Part shown: piece by piece, positions 16,547-24,951 of the stretch | Position numbering within the stretch: the first letter of the stretch is position 1 | Layout: every line of letters starts with the position of its first letter | Virus record (IMG/VR): IMGVR_UViG_3300025767_000115 | Location: 1 to 25,342 of that record | DNA length: 25,342 bases | Direction: 5' to 3' (one strand) | Origin: a virus | Notes under the pieces: model-generated | Told to the model about the DNA's origin: nothing | Database searches by the model: none | Seen by the model: the letters and a program-made list of their open reading frames with translations, nothing else | Position numbers and translations under genes: made by a program

Positions 16547-17320
16547 ATGTATAATGTTATGAGTGAAAAACAATTTGATTTCCCAACGGAAGTTATTGAT
16601 TTACCATCACAAGGAAAGGTTTATCCATTAGATAATCCTTTATCATCTGGTAAAGTTACATTAAAATATATGACAGCAAAGGAAGAAGATATCTTATCTT
16701 CCCAAAACCTTATTAAAAAGGGAGTAGTGTTGGATAAATTATTCGAATCCATTGTTGTAGATAAAGTAAACATTGATGATATCACTATTGGTGATAAGAA
16801 CGCAATTATACTCGCAACACGAGTATTAGGGTATGGTCCTGAGTATCCAATGAGATTCTATTCTACAAAATTGGGAGAAGAAGTTGAAGCAGTGGTTCAT
16901 TTAGGTAAGGTAAGTACTAAAGAAGTTGATTTATCTGGATTTAACAACAAAAATGAATTCGAATTCACAACCCCAGTTGGAAAGAATAAATTGGTATTTA
17001 AATTGTTGACTCATGGTGATGAGAAGGCAATTGAAAAAGATATCGCAGCATTGGAAAAGTTTAACAAAGATGCATCCTTTGATATTACTACTCGATTAAG
17101 ATATATGATTAAATCAGTTGATGGAAACTCAGATTTGGGGGTAATCAATAGATTTGCTTCAAATATGTTGGTTAGAGATAGTAGAGCATTTAGGAACTAT
17201 ATCAAGGAAATCCAACCTGATATGGACATGACTTATGAGCATGAGCATGAAGATGGTGAAAAGGAGGTAGTGCCCATCACGTTGGGCGTTAACTTTTTTT
17301 GGCCTGGCGAAGAATCATAG
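16547..17320 (+). CDS. gp26-like baseplate/tail assembly chaperone protein
   Basis: The product is 257 residues from ATG 16547; a second in-frame ATG at 16559 gives MSEKQFDFPTEVIDLP, which may be the true start, as neither has a clear ribosome site. The block FPTEVIDLPSQGKVYPLDNP, followed by LKYMTAKEEDILSSQNLIKKG and IGDKNAIILATRVLGYG, is typical of the T4 gp26-type family (T4 gp26 is 208 residues). It ends with an acidic/His stretch (YEHEHEDGEKEVV) and NFFWPGEE. Its position just before the tape-measure region is where other tailed phages encode tail assembly chaperones, so that role is likely. A seven-T run at 17294-17300 lies in the overlap with the open frame of the next gene. Family fairly sure; role inferred. 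Confidence 0.75.
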   Translation: MYNVMSEKQFDFPTEVIDLPSQGKVYPLDNPLSSGKVTLKYMTAKEEDILSSQNLIKKGVVLDKLFESIVVDKVNIDDITIGDKNAIILATRVLGYGPEYPMRFYSTKLGEEVEAVVHLGKVSTKEVDLSGFNNKNEFEFTTPVGKNKLVFKLLTHGDEKAIEKDIAALEKFNKDASFDITTRLRYMIKSVDGNSDLGVINRFASNMLVRDSRAFRNYIKEIQPDMDMTYEHEHEDGEKEVVPITLGVNFFWPGEES

Positions 17321-17327
17321 TCAATTA

Positions 17328-17519
17328 ATGCACAACCAAATATTTGAGTTGTGTTACTATGGAAACGGATTTACTCAGTTTGATGTGTATAAAATGCCAA
17401 CACATCTTAGGAACTTCTATTACAACAAATTATTAGAAGCTAAGAGACTTGAGAAAGAAGCAACTGAAAAAGCAAACAAAAATATAAAGACACCATCTAA
17501 AGTTAGGGTAAGGAAGTAA
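17328..17519 (+). CDS. Small partner of the gp26-like protein (possible tail assembly chaperone second frame)
   Basis: The product is 63 residues: MHNQIFELCYYGNGFTQFDV, then YKMPTHLRNFYYNKLLEAKR and a lysine-rich tail. The 'LcYYg.GF...dVy.MP..LR.fYy.kL..a...E' pattern is reminiscent, from memory, of small proteins that follow gp26-like genes in T4-like phages. It starts 7 bases after the gp26-like stop with no Shine-Dalgarno sequence. Its frame is open upstream to 17271, so it could also be read as an extension of the preceding gene by a +1 shift. The last codons and stop form part of a terminator hairpin. It is probably an assembly factor for the tape measure or baseplate; not recognised beyond this pattern. 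Confidence 0.65.
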   Translation: MHNQIFELCYYGNGFTQFDVYKMPTHLRNFYYNKLLEAKRLEKEATEKANKNIKTPSKVRVRK

Positions 17520-17545
17520 ACTCTTCTATTATCCTAACTTTTTTT
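17499..17545 (+). terminator. Rho-independent terminator overlapping the end of the small chaperone ORF
   Basis: AAAGTTAGG (17499-17507) pairs with CCTAACTTT (17533-17541). The stem continues through four more pairs (GTAA with TTAT, one wobble), an A/A mismatch, and an inner GGAAG/CTTCT stem (17512-17516 with 17523-17527) around loop TAAACT. A seven-T tract ends at 17545. The stop codon (17517-17519) lies in the apical loop, so the 5' arm is coding sequence. Confidence 0.88.
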
Positions 17546-17550
17546 GTATC

Positions 17551-17564
17551 CGATATTTATAGAT
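17551..17564 (+). promoter_or_regulatory. Candidate late-promoter motif upstream of 17586
   Basis: CGATATTTATAGAT follows directly after the preceding terminator; the core ends 25 bases before the ATG at 17586. Being placed right after a terminator strengthens the case that this motif starts transcription of the tape-measure/baseplate unit. Confidence 0.5.
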
Positions 17565-17585
17565 GGATAATTGGAGATTAAAATT

Positions 17586-17801
17586 ATGGCACGATACAAA
17601 ATTTCAAAAGAAAACATTAATGAGTTTTTTGGTTTGTTTGGTAAGAAGAAAGATAGAAAGGATATTCAAAAACTTATTGATAATGACCCAAGATTAAAAG
17701 CTATTGATAAAGAAATTCAAGCTTTGAATAAAAAGGCAACTGAAAAGTTAGAACCTTGGCAATTGAATTTGCTTAAAAAACATGGTATATCTGTAAAATA
17801 A
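17586..17801 (+). CDS. Small basic protein preceding the tape measure, function unknown
   Basis: The product is 71 residues from ATG 17586: MARYKISKENINEFFGLFGK, then KKDRKDIQKLIDNDPRLKAID and a helical Lys/Glu-rich remainder. I chose ATG 17586 over the TTG at 17571 because GGAG (17573-17576) lies at ribosome-site distance before it and the TTG would overlap that site. It is highly charged and predicted helical, possibly coiled-coil, with no membrane segment. It is the first gene after a terminator and candidate promoter, 11 bases before the tape measure. A tape-measure chaperone or virion component is plausible; unrecognised. Confidence 0.6.
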   Translation: MARYKISKENINEFFGLFGKKKDRKDIQKLIDNDPRLKAIDKEIQALNKKATEKLEPWQLNLLKKHGISVK

Positions 17802-17812
17802 TTTAAATAGAT

Positions 17813-20032
17813 ATGGCAGACTCTCAAAATATCAGAGAACAAAGAGAACTTCTTCAACTTCAACAAAAAGAACTTGAAGGTAGAAAAAATCTGTCTGCTG
17901 AAGAGCAAAGGTCATTAAACTTAGTTAAATCTCAAATAAAAGAATTAAATCGATTACTTGCGGTAGAAAGTCGAAGAAAGCAAGTAAACGAAGATATTAA
18001 TAAAGAGTTTGCATCTTTTGCAAATGAATTTAGAAAATTATCCCCATCCGTAAAACAACAATTGGGTAGTACGAAAGAAATGAGCGGAGTTTATGCTCAA
18101 CTTACTACCAGAGCAGCTAGAGAAGCTGCAATTGCTAAAAACAATAATGGTATTGTTAAACAAAATGCGGAACATCGTAAGGAAGTATTAGAAACTGCAA
18201 AAAATAATCTAGTCCAACAAGCATCTGCGGCCGCACAAGCTCAAGATGAATTATTGGGTATTTCTCAATATGAAAGAGAACGAATGGATTTGGAATCCAG
18301 ACGAAATGAATTGGGTAGTGCTAATGTAGATGCGTTACAAGCCGCTTCAAGACAAACCGAATTACTATCCAAAAAAACCGAAATACTTCAGGGAATGAAT
18401 GATTCGTTACCCGCTCCAATTCAACAAATGGTGGGATTTGCTAAATCATTCAGAGGAGCTATTGTAGCGGGATTAGGTCCTTTATTTATAATTGGTACTT
18501 TATTAGCGGCAGCTGTAAGTTCTTTCACATCTTTGGATGAGGGGGCTAAGGCATTTAGAGAAACAACGGGGCTTACTAACTCACAAATGGCCGGTATCAA
18601 ATCTCAGGCAAATGATATTGTTGGTAATTTTGGCGATTTGGGTGTAAATGCTGAAAAGGTATTTAACACTGTAGCTGCATTAAAATCTGAATTTAGTGAT
18701 GTTGCTAACTTTGGTGATGAAGTGGTAGCTGGATTAACCTTATTAAATACCAACTTTGGAGTATCAGCTGATTCTGCGGCCAAAGTACAAGGTATATTCG
18801 AACAAATTGGAGGATTAACCTCAGAAACCGCAGCCGGTGTTCAGTTGCAAGTAGCCAATATGGCTAAATTAGCTGGTGTGGCACCTGCTAAGATATTTGA
18901 AGATATAGCTGAAAACGCTGAGATTGCATCAACTCTTTTTCAAGGTGATGTTGAATCATTAACCAAAGCGGCAATTGAAGCTAGAAGATTGGGTACAAAC
19001 CTTAAATCAGTAGCAGCAACTACCGAACACTTATTAGATTTCCAAAGTAACATTGGGGATGAGTTAGTAGCGGCTACTTTTGTTGGGGGTCAATTCAACT
19101 TAACACAAGCTCGTTCGTTAGCAGCAGCGGGTAAGACTGTTGAAGCTCAGAAAGAAGTACTAAAACAACTTAATAGAGCGGGTGATTTTAGAAAGCAAGA
19201 TTACTTTACACAAAGACAATTAGCCAAAGCGGCGGGTATGAGTGTTGAAGAAATTAATAAACAACTAAATGCACAAGAGAAACTAAACTCATTATCATCG
19301 GAACAAAGGGCATTGGCTGAACAAGCTATATCTCAAGGTTTAGATATTTCAAATATAAATAAAGACCAATTAGCATCTCAAGTTGAGCAATTTAGTAAAC
19401 AACAAGAACAACAAGCTCAGTTAGAACAACTCCAAAATGCCTTTATGGGTATAGCATCTACGGTGGGTACTGTATTGACGCCATTATTACAGGCGTTGAT
19501 GCCTATCATTCAAGCTTTATTATTTCCGGTTCAACTTATCGCAGAAGGATTCAAATTCTTCGCTGATAATTTGGCATTAGCGATACCACTTGCAGCCGGA
19601 TTAGCTATTGCATTTGCACCAGCTATTATAGCTGCACTTTCAACTGCGGTTGGTTTTATTATGAGTACATTCGCTCAAATTCCTTTAGGTTTGGGTATTC
19701 CATTGGGAATCGCTGCAGTTGGTGGTTTATTCAGTATGGTATCTAAAGCTAAAAGTGTGGCTCAAGTTGGTGACCTTGCTATAAATCCAAATGGTGGTCC
19801 TGTGGTAATGTCTCCGAGAGAAGGTGGATTATTCCAAGGAACCAAAAACGATGGATTAATGATGGCTCCTAATATTGGAGCTGGTGGTGGTGTTAGTGAT
19901 AGAAAAATAGATGAATTAATAAACGCTGTTAAACAAACTAAGGATGTTTATATGGATGGTAGACGAGTTACATCTAATGTTGCAAGAAGTGTTGATAAAT
20001 CAACTATGAATAACTTTGCATTTGGAACTTAA
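17813..20032 (+). CDS. Tail tape measure protein
   Basis: The product is 739 residues (T4 gp29 is 590). Residues 1-200 are helical and coiled-coil with high Gln/Glu/Lys/Arg. A hydrophobic segment follows at about 216-237 (AIVAGLGPLFIIGTLLAAAV), then a long Ala-rich helical middle. A large hydrophobic region at about 587-645 (ALAIPLAAGLAIAFAPAIIA) precedes a C-terminal segment VGDLAINPNGGPVVMSPREG, a motif often seen at tape-measure ends. Coiled coil plus membrane-type segments and position between tube/chaperones and baseplate genes identify it. The tape measure sets tail length and leaves the tube during infection. At about 0.15 nm per residue the predicted tail is close to 110 nm. Confidence 0.85.
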   Translation: MADSQNIREQRELLQLQQKELEGRKNLSAEEQRSLNLVKSQIKELNRLLAVESRRKQVNEDINKEFASFANEFRKLSPSVKQQLGSTKEMSGVYAQLTTRAAREAAIAKNNNGIVKQNAEHRKEVLETAKNNLVQQASAAAQAQDELLGISQYERERMDLESRRNELGSANVDALQAASRQTELLSKKTEILQGMNDSLPAPIQQMVGFAKSFRGAIVAGLGPLFIIGTLLAAAVSSFTSLDEGAKAFRETTGLTNSQMAGIKSQANDIVGNFGDLGVNAEKVFNTVAALKSEFSDVANFGDEVVAGLTLLNTNFGVSADSAAKVQGIFEQIGGLTSETAAGVQLQVANMAKLAGVAPAKIFEDIAENAEIASTLFQGDVESLTKAAIEARRLGTNLKSVAATTEHLLDFQSNIGDELVAATFVGGQFNLTQARSLAAAGKTVEAQKEVLKQLNRAGDFRKQDYFTQRQLAKAAGMSVEEINKQLNAQEKLNSLSSEQRALAEQAISQGLDISNINKDQLASQVEQFSKQQEQQAQLEQLQNAFMGIASTVGTVLTPLLQALMPIIQALLFPVQLIAEGFKFFADNLALAIPLAAGLAIAFAPAIIAALSTAVGFIMSTFAQIPLGLGIPLGIAAVGGLFSMVSKAKSVAQVGDLAINPNGGPVVMSPREGGLFQGTKNDGLMMAPNIGAGGGVSDRKIDELINAVKQTKDVYMDGRRVTSNVARSVDKSTMNNFAFGT

Positions 20033-20037
20033 TTATT

Positions 20038-21768
20038 ATGCCTACATTAGAACAATTATTTAATAACGGAACACTAACACAAGGACCTTACGCTGGGCAA
20101 GTTCCAAAGGATGCGTTTTATCCAAAAAATTCCAACAAAATAGAATTATCATCTAATTCACCTGTTATTAATTCAACTGCTATGAAAGCTCTTAATAAAT
20201 TGAGAGCGAATAATGGTAGTACATTAGAAGAAACTCTTTTAGAACAAGAAACAACAGGTATAAGAATATTAAGTAAACTATCTTCTCCATTATTATATGG
20301 GTTTGAGAGTGGTAGAATAACACTTAGAACTACGAAACCACTTACTGATATGAAACTAGCCGCAAATGGTGAGTTAAGTGGATTGCCAATTGTTGGTAAG
20401 GCAATAAAGAGTGTACAAAATATATCTCAGAAAGTACAAAAGTTTTTAGGAATTCCTGAACTAGCAACACCTACTTATGTAGTAAATAGCGGAGGTCTGG
20501 ATACATCTCAAATTCAAAGTTTATACATTAAACGATTACAAAGTATAAAATCTGGGGCCGATGGAACTGCTTTCGGTGGTTTAGTTAGTGGATTATTAAA
20601 AGGTCAATTAACTGACCCAGACCAATTAAAGAAAAAAGCAATCACTGGTGCAATTGGTTTAGCAAAAGGATTTTTAAGAGATAAGATTGTGGGTGGGATA
20701 ACCCCATCTCAAAACAATTATGATTACACAAATTATCCAGCTTTTAAAAACGGAGTTAAAGTTGTAAGAAATTATGGTAGTTCCACCAATACATCTATCG
20801 ATGGATTTGGGATAAATAATATTAGCTCAACTTCGGATACTTCATATAACGCATTGGGAGCTAAATACTCATCTTTCTTTTTACCAAGAGTTGAAACTGA
20901 TGAATTGGGTGGAACCGGGCCTTTAGGTTCTGAAGCACCTCCATTGATTCAACAAACTTTTATTTCGGCAAATGAAGTTGAAGAGAATAGAGAATTTGGT
21001 ATCCTAAAGAATACACCATTTCCTGATATTGAAAAGGCAACTGAGGAAAAGATTAGAAACCCAAAATTAAAATGGAGAGCATCTGAGAATACTAAAAAGA
21101 AAAATTCATTAGAGCAAGGTATTGCTGGAAACTATTCTTCATATACTCATTTTGTGAATAGATACACTCCATACACTATTGGTGATATTAATGAAGCTGC
21201 AAATAAATTGGAGATTGATTCTAAAGATATTATTACATTAAAATTCGAATCAATCAAGCAAAATAAAGCTGTAAATTTCTTATCAACAATTACTGGCTTA
21301 AACGAATCTTTTTCACCTTCTTGGAGTAGCGGAAAGTTTATTGGTAATCCTTTTAATTTTTATACCTATGATGGTATTGAACGAAGTGTATCTTTTTCAT
21401 TTAAGGTATTCTCTTTAAATCCAACTGAACATAAAGCAGCTTGGGATAGGTTAAACTTTTTAACCTCTTTGGTTTACCCACAAGCATTTGAAGGTGATGC
21501 TGGCTATATTACCGCACCATTTTTAAGATTAACTTTGGGTGATATGTATATTAGAAAAGAGGGATTTTTGGAATCACTATCATATGGTGTTGATGATAGT
21601 ACACCATGGGAAACGCAAACATCCAGCCCATCGATTGAAGGTGATGTTAATTTAAAAGGATACAAATTACCAAAGATTATAAATGTAGAGACTACATTTA
21701 AATTTATTGAACAACGAAACAGTGTAGATAATCACAAATATTATCCATTTGCACCTATAACAAATTAA
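20038..21768 (+). CDS. Baseplate / tail-tube cap-type structural protein
   Basis: The product is 576 residues. The N-terminal part (about 1-330) is variable, with a Gly/Leu-rich stretch (FGGLVSGLLKGQL). The C-terminal part (about 395-576) is the conserved portion: LKFESIKQNKAVNFLSTITG, SFSPSWSSGKFIGNPFNFY, TYDGIERSVSFSFKVFSLNP, AAWDRLNFLTSLVYPQAF and LTLGDMYIRKEGFLESLSYG. This 'F.PsW....f.G....fytY.g.eRsisFsFk...l' pattern occurs, as I recall, in baseplate or tube-initiator proteins of T4-like phages (compare gp48/gp54). It starts 5 bases after the tape measure, where the proteins capping the tube at the baseplate are expected. Structural role fairly sure; exact T4 equivalent not. Confidence 0.65.
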   Translation: MPTLEQLFNNGTLTQGPYAGQVPKDAFYPKNSNKIELSSNSPVINSTAMKALNKLRANNGSTLEETLLEQETTGIRILSKLSSPLLYGFESGRITLRTTKPLTDMKLAANGELSGLPIVGKAIKSVQNISQKVQKFLGIPELATPTYVVNSGGLDTSQIQSLYIKRLQSIKSGADGTAFGGLVSGLLKGQLTDPDQLKKKAITGAIGLAKGFLRDKIVGGITPSQNNYDYTNYPAFKNGVKVVRNYGSSTNTSIDGFGINNISSTSDTSYNALGAKYSSFFLPRVETDELGGTGPLGSEAPPLIQQTFISANEVEENREFGILKNTPFPDIEKATEEKIRNPKLKWRASENTKKKNSLEQGIAGNYSSYTHFVNRYTPYTIGDINEAANKLEIDSKDIITLKFESIKQNKAVNFLSTITGLNESFSPSWSSGKFIGNPFNFYTYDGIERSVSFSFKVFSLNPTEHKAAWDRLNFLTSLVYPQAFEGDAGYITAPFLRLTLGDMYIRKEGFLESLSYGVDDSTPWETQTSSPSIEGDVNLKGYKLPKIINVETTFKFIEQRNSVDNHKYYPFAPITN

Positions 21769-21775
21769 GCTAATA

Positions 21776-22066
21776 ATGGCTAGTAGATACGAAAATAATA
21801 CAACCAGAAAAACAAACGATGGACGAACAGTGTATCGTTCTAAGATATACCCAGATATCCCATTAAAGGATACGGATATTTATGTAGCTACTGAAACTGG
21901 CGATAGATTAGATACACTTGCGTATCAATATTACAATGATTCATCACTTTGGTGGATAATTGCATCGGCTAATAACATTCATAACTCACCATTTGGTTTG
22001 AAAGATGGGACAATTCTAAGAATACCTCAGAATTACATAGAAATACTTAATAACTTCAGAGAATAA
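21776..22066 (+). CDS. LysM-like baseplate protein (T4 gp53 / P2 gpX-like)
   Basis: The product is 96 residues. The core VYRSKIYPDIPLKDTDIYV, then ETGDRLDTLAYQYYNDSSLW, WIIASANNI and GTILRIPQNY, is a LysM-like fold signature as seen in T4 gp53 (baseplate wedge) and in the short P2 gpX-type tail proteins next to the hub gene. Tryptophans and the 'DRLD.LA..yY' helix are conserved. It is followed directly by the hub-like gene, whose ATG overlaps its stop (TAATG), so translation is coupled. Here LysM-like means the fold that seats baseplate proteins; no peptidoglycan hydrolase domain is present. Whether it is closer to gp53 or gpX cannot be decided here. Confidence 0.75.
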   Translation: MASRYENNTTRKTNDGRTVYRSKIYPDIPLKDTDIYVATETGDRLDTLAYQYYNDSSLWWIIASANNIHNSPFGLKDGTILRIPQNYIEILNNFRE

Positions 22067-24594
22067 TGTGGCCAAAGTTATCGCAAATAAATGATAAAAT
22101 ATACAACAAAATCACAGATAGAAATAATTACGAAGTAAGTAAATTAAATTGCTGGGTTCGAATTTTTTCTGGTGTGGGTAGTGGGTTGATTATGGTATCA
22201 AATCCAGATACCAAATTATTTGCCGCAACTGGTGAAGATGCTGGAGTTTATGGATTTGCAGGAGATACTCAAACTTCTGGGTATAGTGGTACATTAGGTA
22301 TTGATTGGAACGGAAAGGCTGTAAATCCAAATGTTGGTAGAAGTTTAAGACCCTCACCAATTGTAACTTCTATGGAGTTTGAAGAGGGAGAGGACCAGAT
22401 ATCCAGAAGTGCAAAATTATCAATCACTGCTTTTTCATTGGAACAAATGGAAAAGATTCAGCAATATTTTATGGAACCTGGATATCAATTGTTTATTGAG
22501 TGGGGTTGGAATACACCAGATGGTGTATCTCAAATGGTGAAAACAAAAACAAAAGAAGGTAATCCGGATTCTAAAAAAATAGTATCATCGGCAGCGGCAG
22601 GTAATTTAACTCAAAGTGGAATTGCAAATAAACATAACAAAAGTAATGGAGATTACGATAATTTTTTAGGATTTATTGTAGGGGGTTCGGTTGGAAACGA
22701 TGGTGAAAACTTTTCAATAACAATTGAAATGAGAGGAACTCCTGAACTACCAACTTATCTTCAAAATCATAAAGTAGTATTTACTCAACCTACTGAAACT
22801 ACTATAACCAAAGTACAAGGTTCAGATACTTATCCAAAATCAGATTTAACCAAAAAAGGCGAAGGTGGGGATTCACAATCAGTTGCATTGGATAGGAGAT
22901 TTGCTGCTATGTACAATAGACTACCTGCAAATAGACAGACTTCTGATGTTAGAAAACTAAAAAGTACATTTAACCTAGGAGATTTTGTTAATTTTGATGG
23001 TTTAGTTGAACAAAACATAAACTCATATATTCAAGCTAGCTTTGGTCAAAAATTATTAGCTTGGGTTAGGGGTAAAGATGCCGAAGCAATTGAAATCGAT
23101 AACTTTGAGGTTGAGAAGGAAAAAATGTTCTCAAAAAACAAATATTTAAGATTCGAAAAAGTAATTGATATCTTAAATACAAGTGGTATGGGTAGTTATA
23201 CAATTGGTGATAGACAATTGAACGCATCAATTGATATTTCTGATGTAAAGATAGGTGCATTTCCATTGATATACTCAACCAAACCCGAATCTCTGATAAT
23301 TCCTGGCAAAATACCTGATTTTACAAAATACTTTTTAAGTACTGATAATGTGAATTATTCAACTGTAATCGATAATCCATTTGATGGTAATATCGATGGG
23401 ATTTCTTTTACAAGTGGTGATTCCACTGGTGATTTTATCGAATCCAAAGGATATTGGGGATATTTAAAGAACCTATACATCAATATGGATATGTTCTCTC
23501 AAAAAGTTTCCGTTCCAAACAAAAATTTTAGAGAAATTTTGTTAGATTTGTTAAATGAACTATCCTCAGCAGTAAATTCATTTTGGGACTTTCAAATTGT
23601 TGAGAATATAAAGGATGATAAACTTATCTACACAGTTATTGATAGAAATTGGGTAGGACAGAAACCCGGAAAACCAAAAGAATTTTATCATACTGGTGAG
23701 AATTGTAGATTCTTAGATTCATCTCTTACAATTGATATTCCGGGTGAGATGGCAAATCAAATTATCAACAGACGATTGGGGATTGCATCTCAAGCAGATG
23801 CCCCAATTGTAAAAGTTGGTAGTGGTACTTTTTTTGCAAAGGGTAGTGATAAATTTATGAGTGGTGTGGTTGTTAGAGGAAGTGAAATTGAAACTGAAGA
23901 ACAAACTACTCCTGATACAAATACTATAAAAGGACAAGAAGAACAAATAAAATTAAACAGACAAGAGATAGATGATATAACCGCAGGTTCTACCAGAACA
24001 ACAACAGGAACTCAAGGTAGTACAACTATTTCAGAATATAGCGCAAATGGTCAATTACTAAAAACAACTACATTTTCAGCTGGAGGTTATAGAACATATT
24101 ATGGTTCAACTCCAGAAGCCCAAAGATTAAAGCAATTGGAAACCGAAAATACGGAATTAAACACCAAAATGAATGAAACTAAGCAATCAAATTTATCTGC
24201 AAATGTTGATAAAACTGAGATAGTTCCAAAACCTATGTTGATTGATGAGATTGAAATTACCGATGATATGATAAAACCAACTGAAAATGGTGAAAATAGT
24301 TCATTTAGTGAAAATTTTAGAATTTATACATTTAAAGATACGAACTTATTGGATTATCTTAAAAATTTAAAAATATTAGGTAGTAGTGGAAGATTATCAC
24401 ACCCACTTCCAATTAAGTATTCATTTACTATTATTGGTACGAGTGGTATTCGTAGAGGTGATATGTTTAATATTGTTGGAATACCTGATAAATACAGAAA
24501 GAGTGGATTATTTCAAGTAAATGCAGTTACTCATACAATTGAGGGTATGCAATGGAAAACTCAAATAGAAGGATTATATAGACAAGTACAGTAA
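22066..24594 (+). CDS. Baseplate hub-like structural protein (gp27 / gpD-type)
   Basis: The product is 842 residues. The N-terminal third contains LNCWVRIFSGVG, RPSPIVTSMEFEEGEDQISR, SAKLSITAFSLEQMEKIQQY and FMEPGYQLFIEWGWNTPDG, a block I associate with large baseplate proteins of T4-like marine phages. The C-terminal end (about 780-842), PLPIKYSFTIIGTSGIRRGD, MFNIVGIPDKYRKSGLFQVN and AVTHTIEGMQWKT, resembles the last domain of hub proteins such as gp27 or P2 gpD. Between about 610 and 735 lies a Thr/Glu/Gln-rich, partly coiled-coil insertion (RLKQLETENTELNTKMNE). It overlaps its neighbours by one base at both ends (TAATG). No lysozyme domain is visible, so a gp5-type spike must be encoded elsewhere. 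Hub role inferred from position and C-terminal pattern. Confidence 0.68.
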   Translation: MWPKLSQINDKIYNKITDRNNYEVSKLNCWVRIFSGVGSGLIMVSNPDTKLFAATGEDAGVYGFAGDTQTSGYSGTLGIDWNGKAVNPNVGRSLRPSPIVTSMEFEEGEDQISRSAKLSITAFSLEQMEKIQQYFMEPGYQLFIEWGWNTPDGVSQMVKTKTKEGNPDSKKIVSSAAAGNLTQSGIANKHNKSNGDYDNFLGFIVGGSVGNDGENFSITIEMRGTPELPTYLQNHKVVFTQPTETTITKVQGSDTYPKSDLTKKGEGGDSQSVALDRRFAAMYNRLPANRQTSDVRKLKSTFNLGDFVNFDGLVEQNINSYIQASFGQKLLAWVRGKDAEAIEIDNFEVEKEKMFSKNKYLRFEKVIDILNTSGMGSYTIGDRQLNASIDISDVKIGAFPLIYSTKPESLIIPGKIPDFTKYFLSTDNVNYSTVIDNPFDGNIDGISFTSGDSTGDFIESKGYWGYLKNLYINMDMFSQKVSVPNKNFREILLDLLNELSSAVNSFWDFQIVENIKDDKLIYTVIDRNWVGQKPGKPKEFYHTGENCRFLDSSLTIDIPGEMANQIINRRLGIASQADAPIVKVGSGTFFAKGSDKFMSGVVVRGSEIETEEQTTPDTNTIKGQEEQIKLNRQEIDDITAGSTRTTTGTQGSTTISEYSANGQLLKTTTFSAGGYRTYYGSTPEAQRLKQLETENTELNTKMNETKQSNLSANVDKTEIVPKPMLIDEIEITDDMIKPTENGENSSFSENFRIYTFKDTNLLDYLKNLKILGSSGRLSHPLPIKYSFTIIGTSGIRRGDMFNIVGIPDKYRKSGLFQVNAVTHTIEGMQWKTQIEGLYRQVQ

Positions 24595-24950
24595 TGGGAG
24601 TTGGGAGATATAAACGATTAAAGAGAGAAAGTGATGGATTATTAAAAATCCCTAACATAGTTGTGTCTATACCTAAACCAATCGAACAAGATTACCAACG
24701 AGGTTATATAATTAGATATTTTGTACAAAAATCAAATGATATTAATGGTATCATTTATGAAGTTGATTCTAAACAATATTCAAAATTAAAATCATCTGAG
24801 CTATATACTTCTGTTTCATTGGATTGGCGAATTGGTGGAGACCCGATTGAGATTAAAAAATCCAATTCCGCTTCAATCCGAATCGCTTCTGAAGTAATTC
24901 CTAAACTTTCACTCTACCTTCCAAACCTTTTACAATTTCATCAAAAATAA
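24594..24950 (+). CDS. Small conserved tail-module protein, function unknown
   Basis: The product is 118 residues: MGVGRYKRLKRESDGLLKIP, then GYIIRYFVQKSNDINGIIYE, LYTSVSLDWRIGGDPIEIK and an end PKLSLYLPNLLQFHQK. The 'RYFvqK.Nd..g.I.EV....y..l.....y..v.l.WRI.G' pattern is reminiscent of small proteins found beside hub genes in T4-like marine phages, without an assigned role that I know. Its ATG overlaps the hub stop (TAATG), indicating coupled translation and probably matched stoichiometry. It is the last gene of the tail unit; no hairpin terminator is visible in the 36 bases that follow. Possible roles are baseplate assembly or tail completion. Confidence 0.6.
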   Translation: MGVGRYKRLKRESDGLLKIPNIVVSIPKPIEQDYQRGYIIRYFVQKSNDINGIIYEVDSKQYSKLKSSELYTSVSLDWRIGGDPIEIKKSNSASIRIASEVIPKLSLYLPNLLQFHQK

Positions 24951-24951
24951 T

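Noticed and set aside
1811-17564. T4 late promoters (TATAAATA) on the minus strand
   Set aside because: Three of the ATATTTATA sites read TATAAATA in reverse complement, but no minus-strand genes exist to use them. The others do not match, and position relative to plus-strand starts is consistent, so a plus-strand role is preferred.
17571-17801. TTG start at 17571 for the small basic protein
   Set aside because: The TTG overlaps GGAG (17573-17576), which is well placed as the ribosome site for ATG 17586, giving the natural start MARYKISK.
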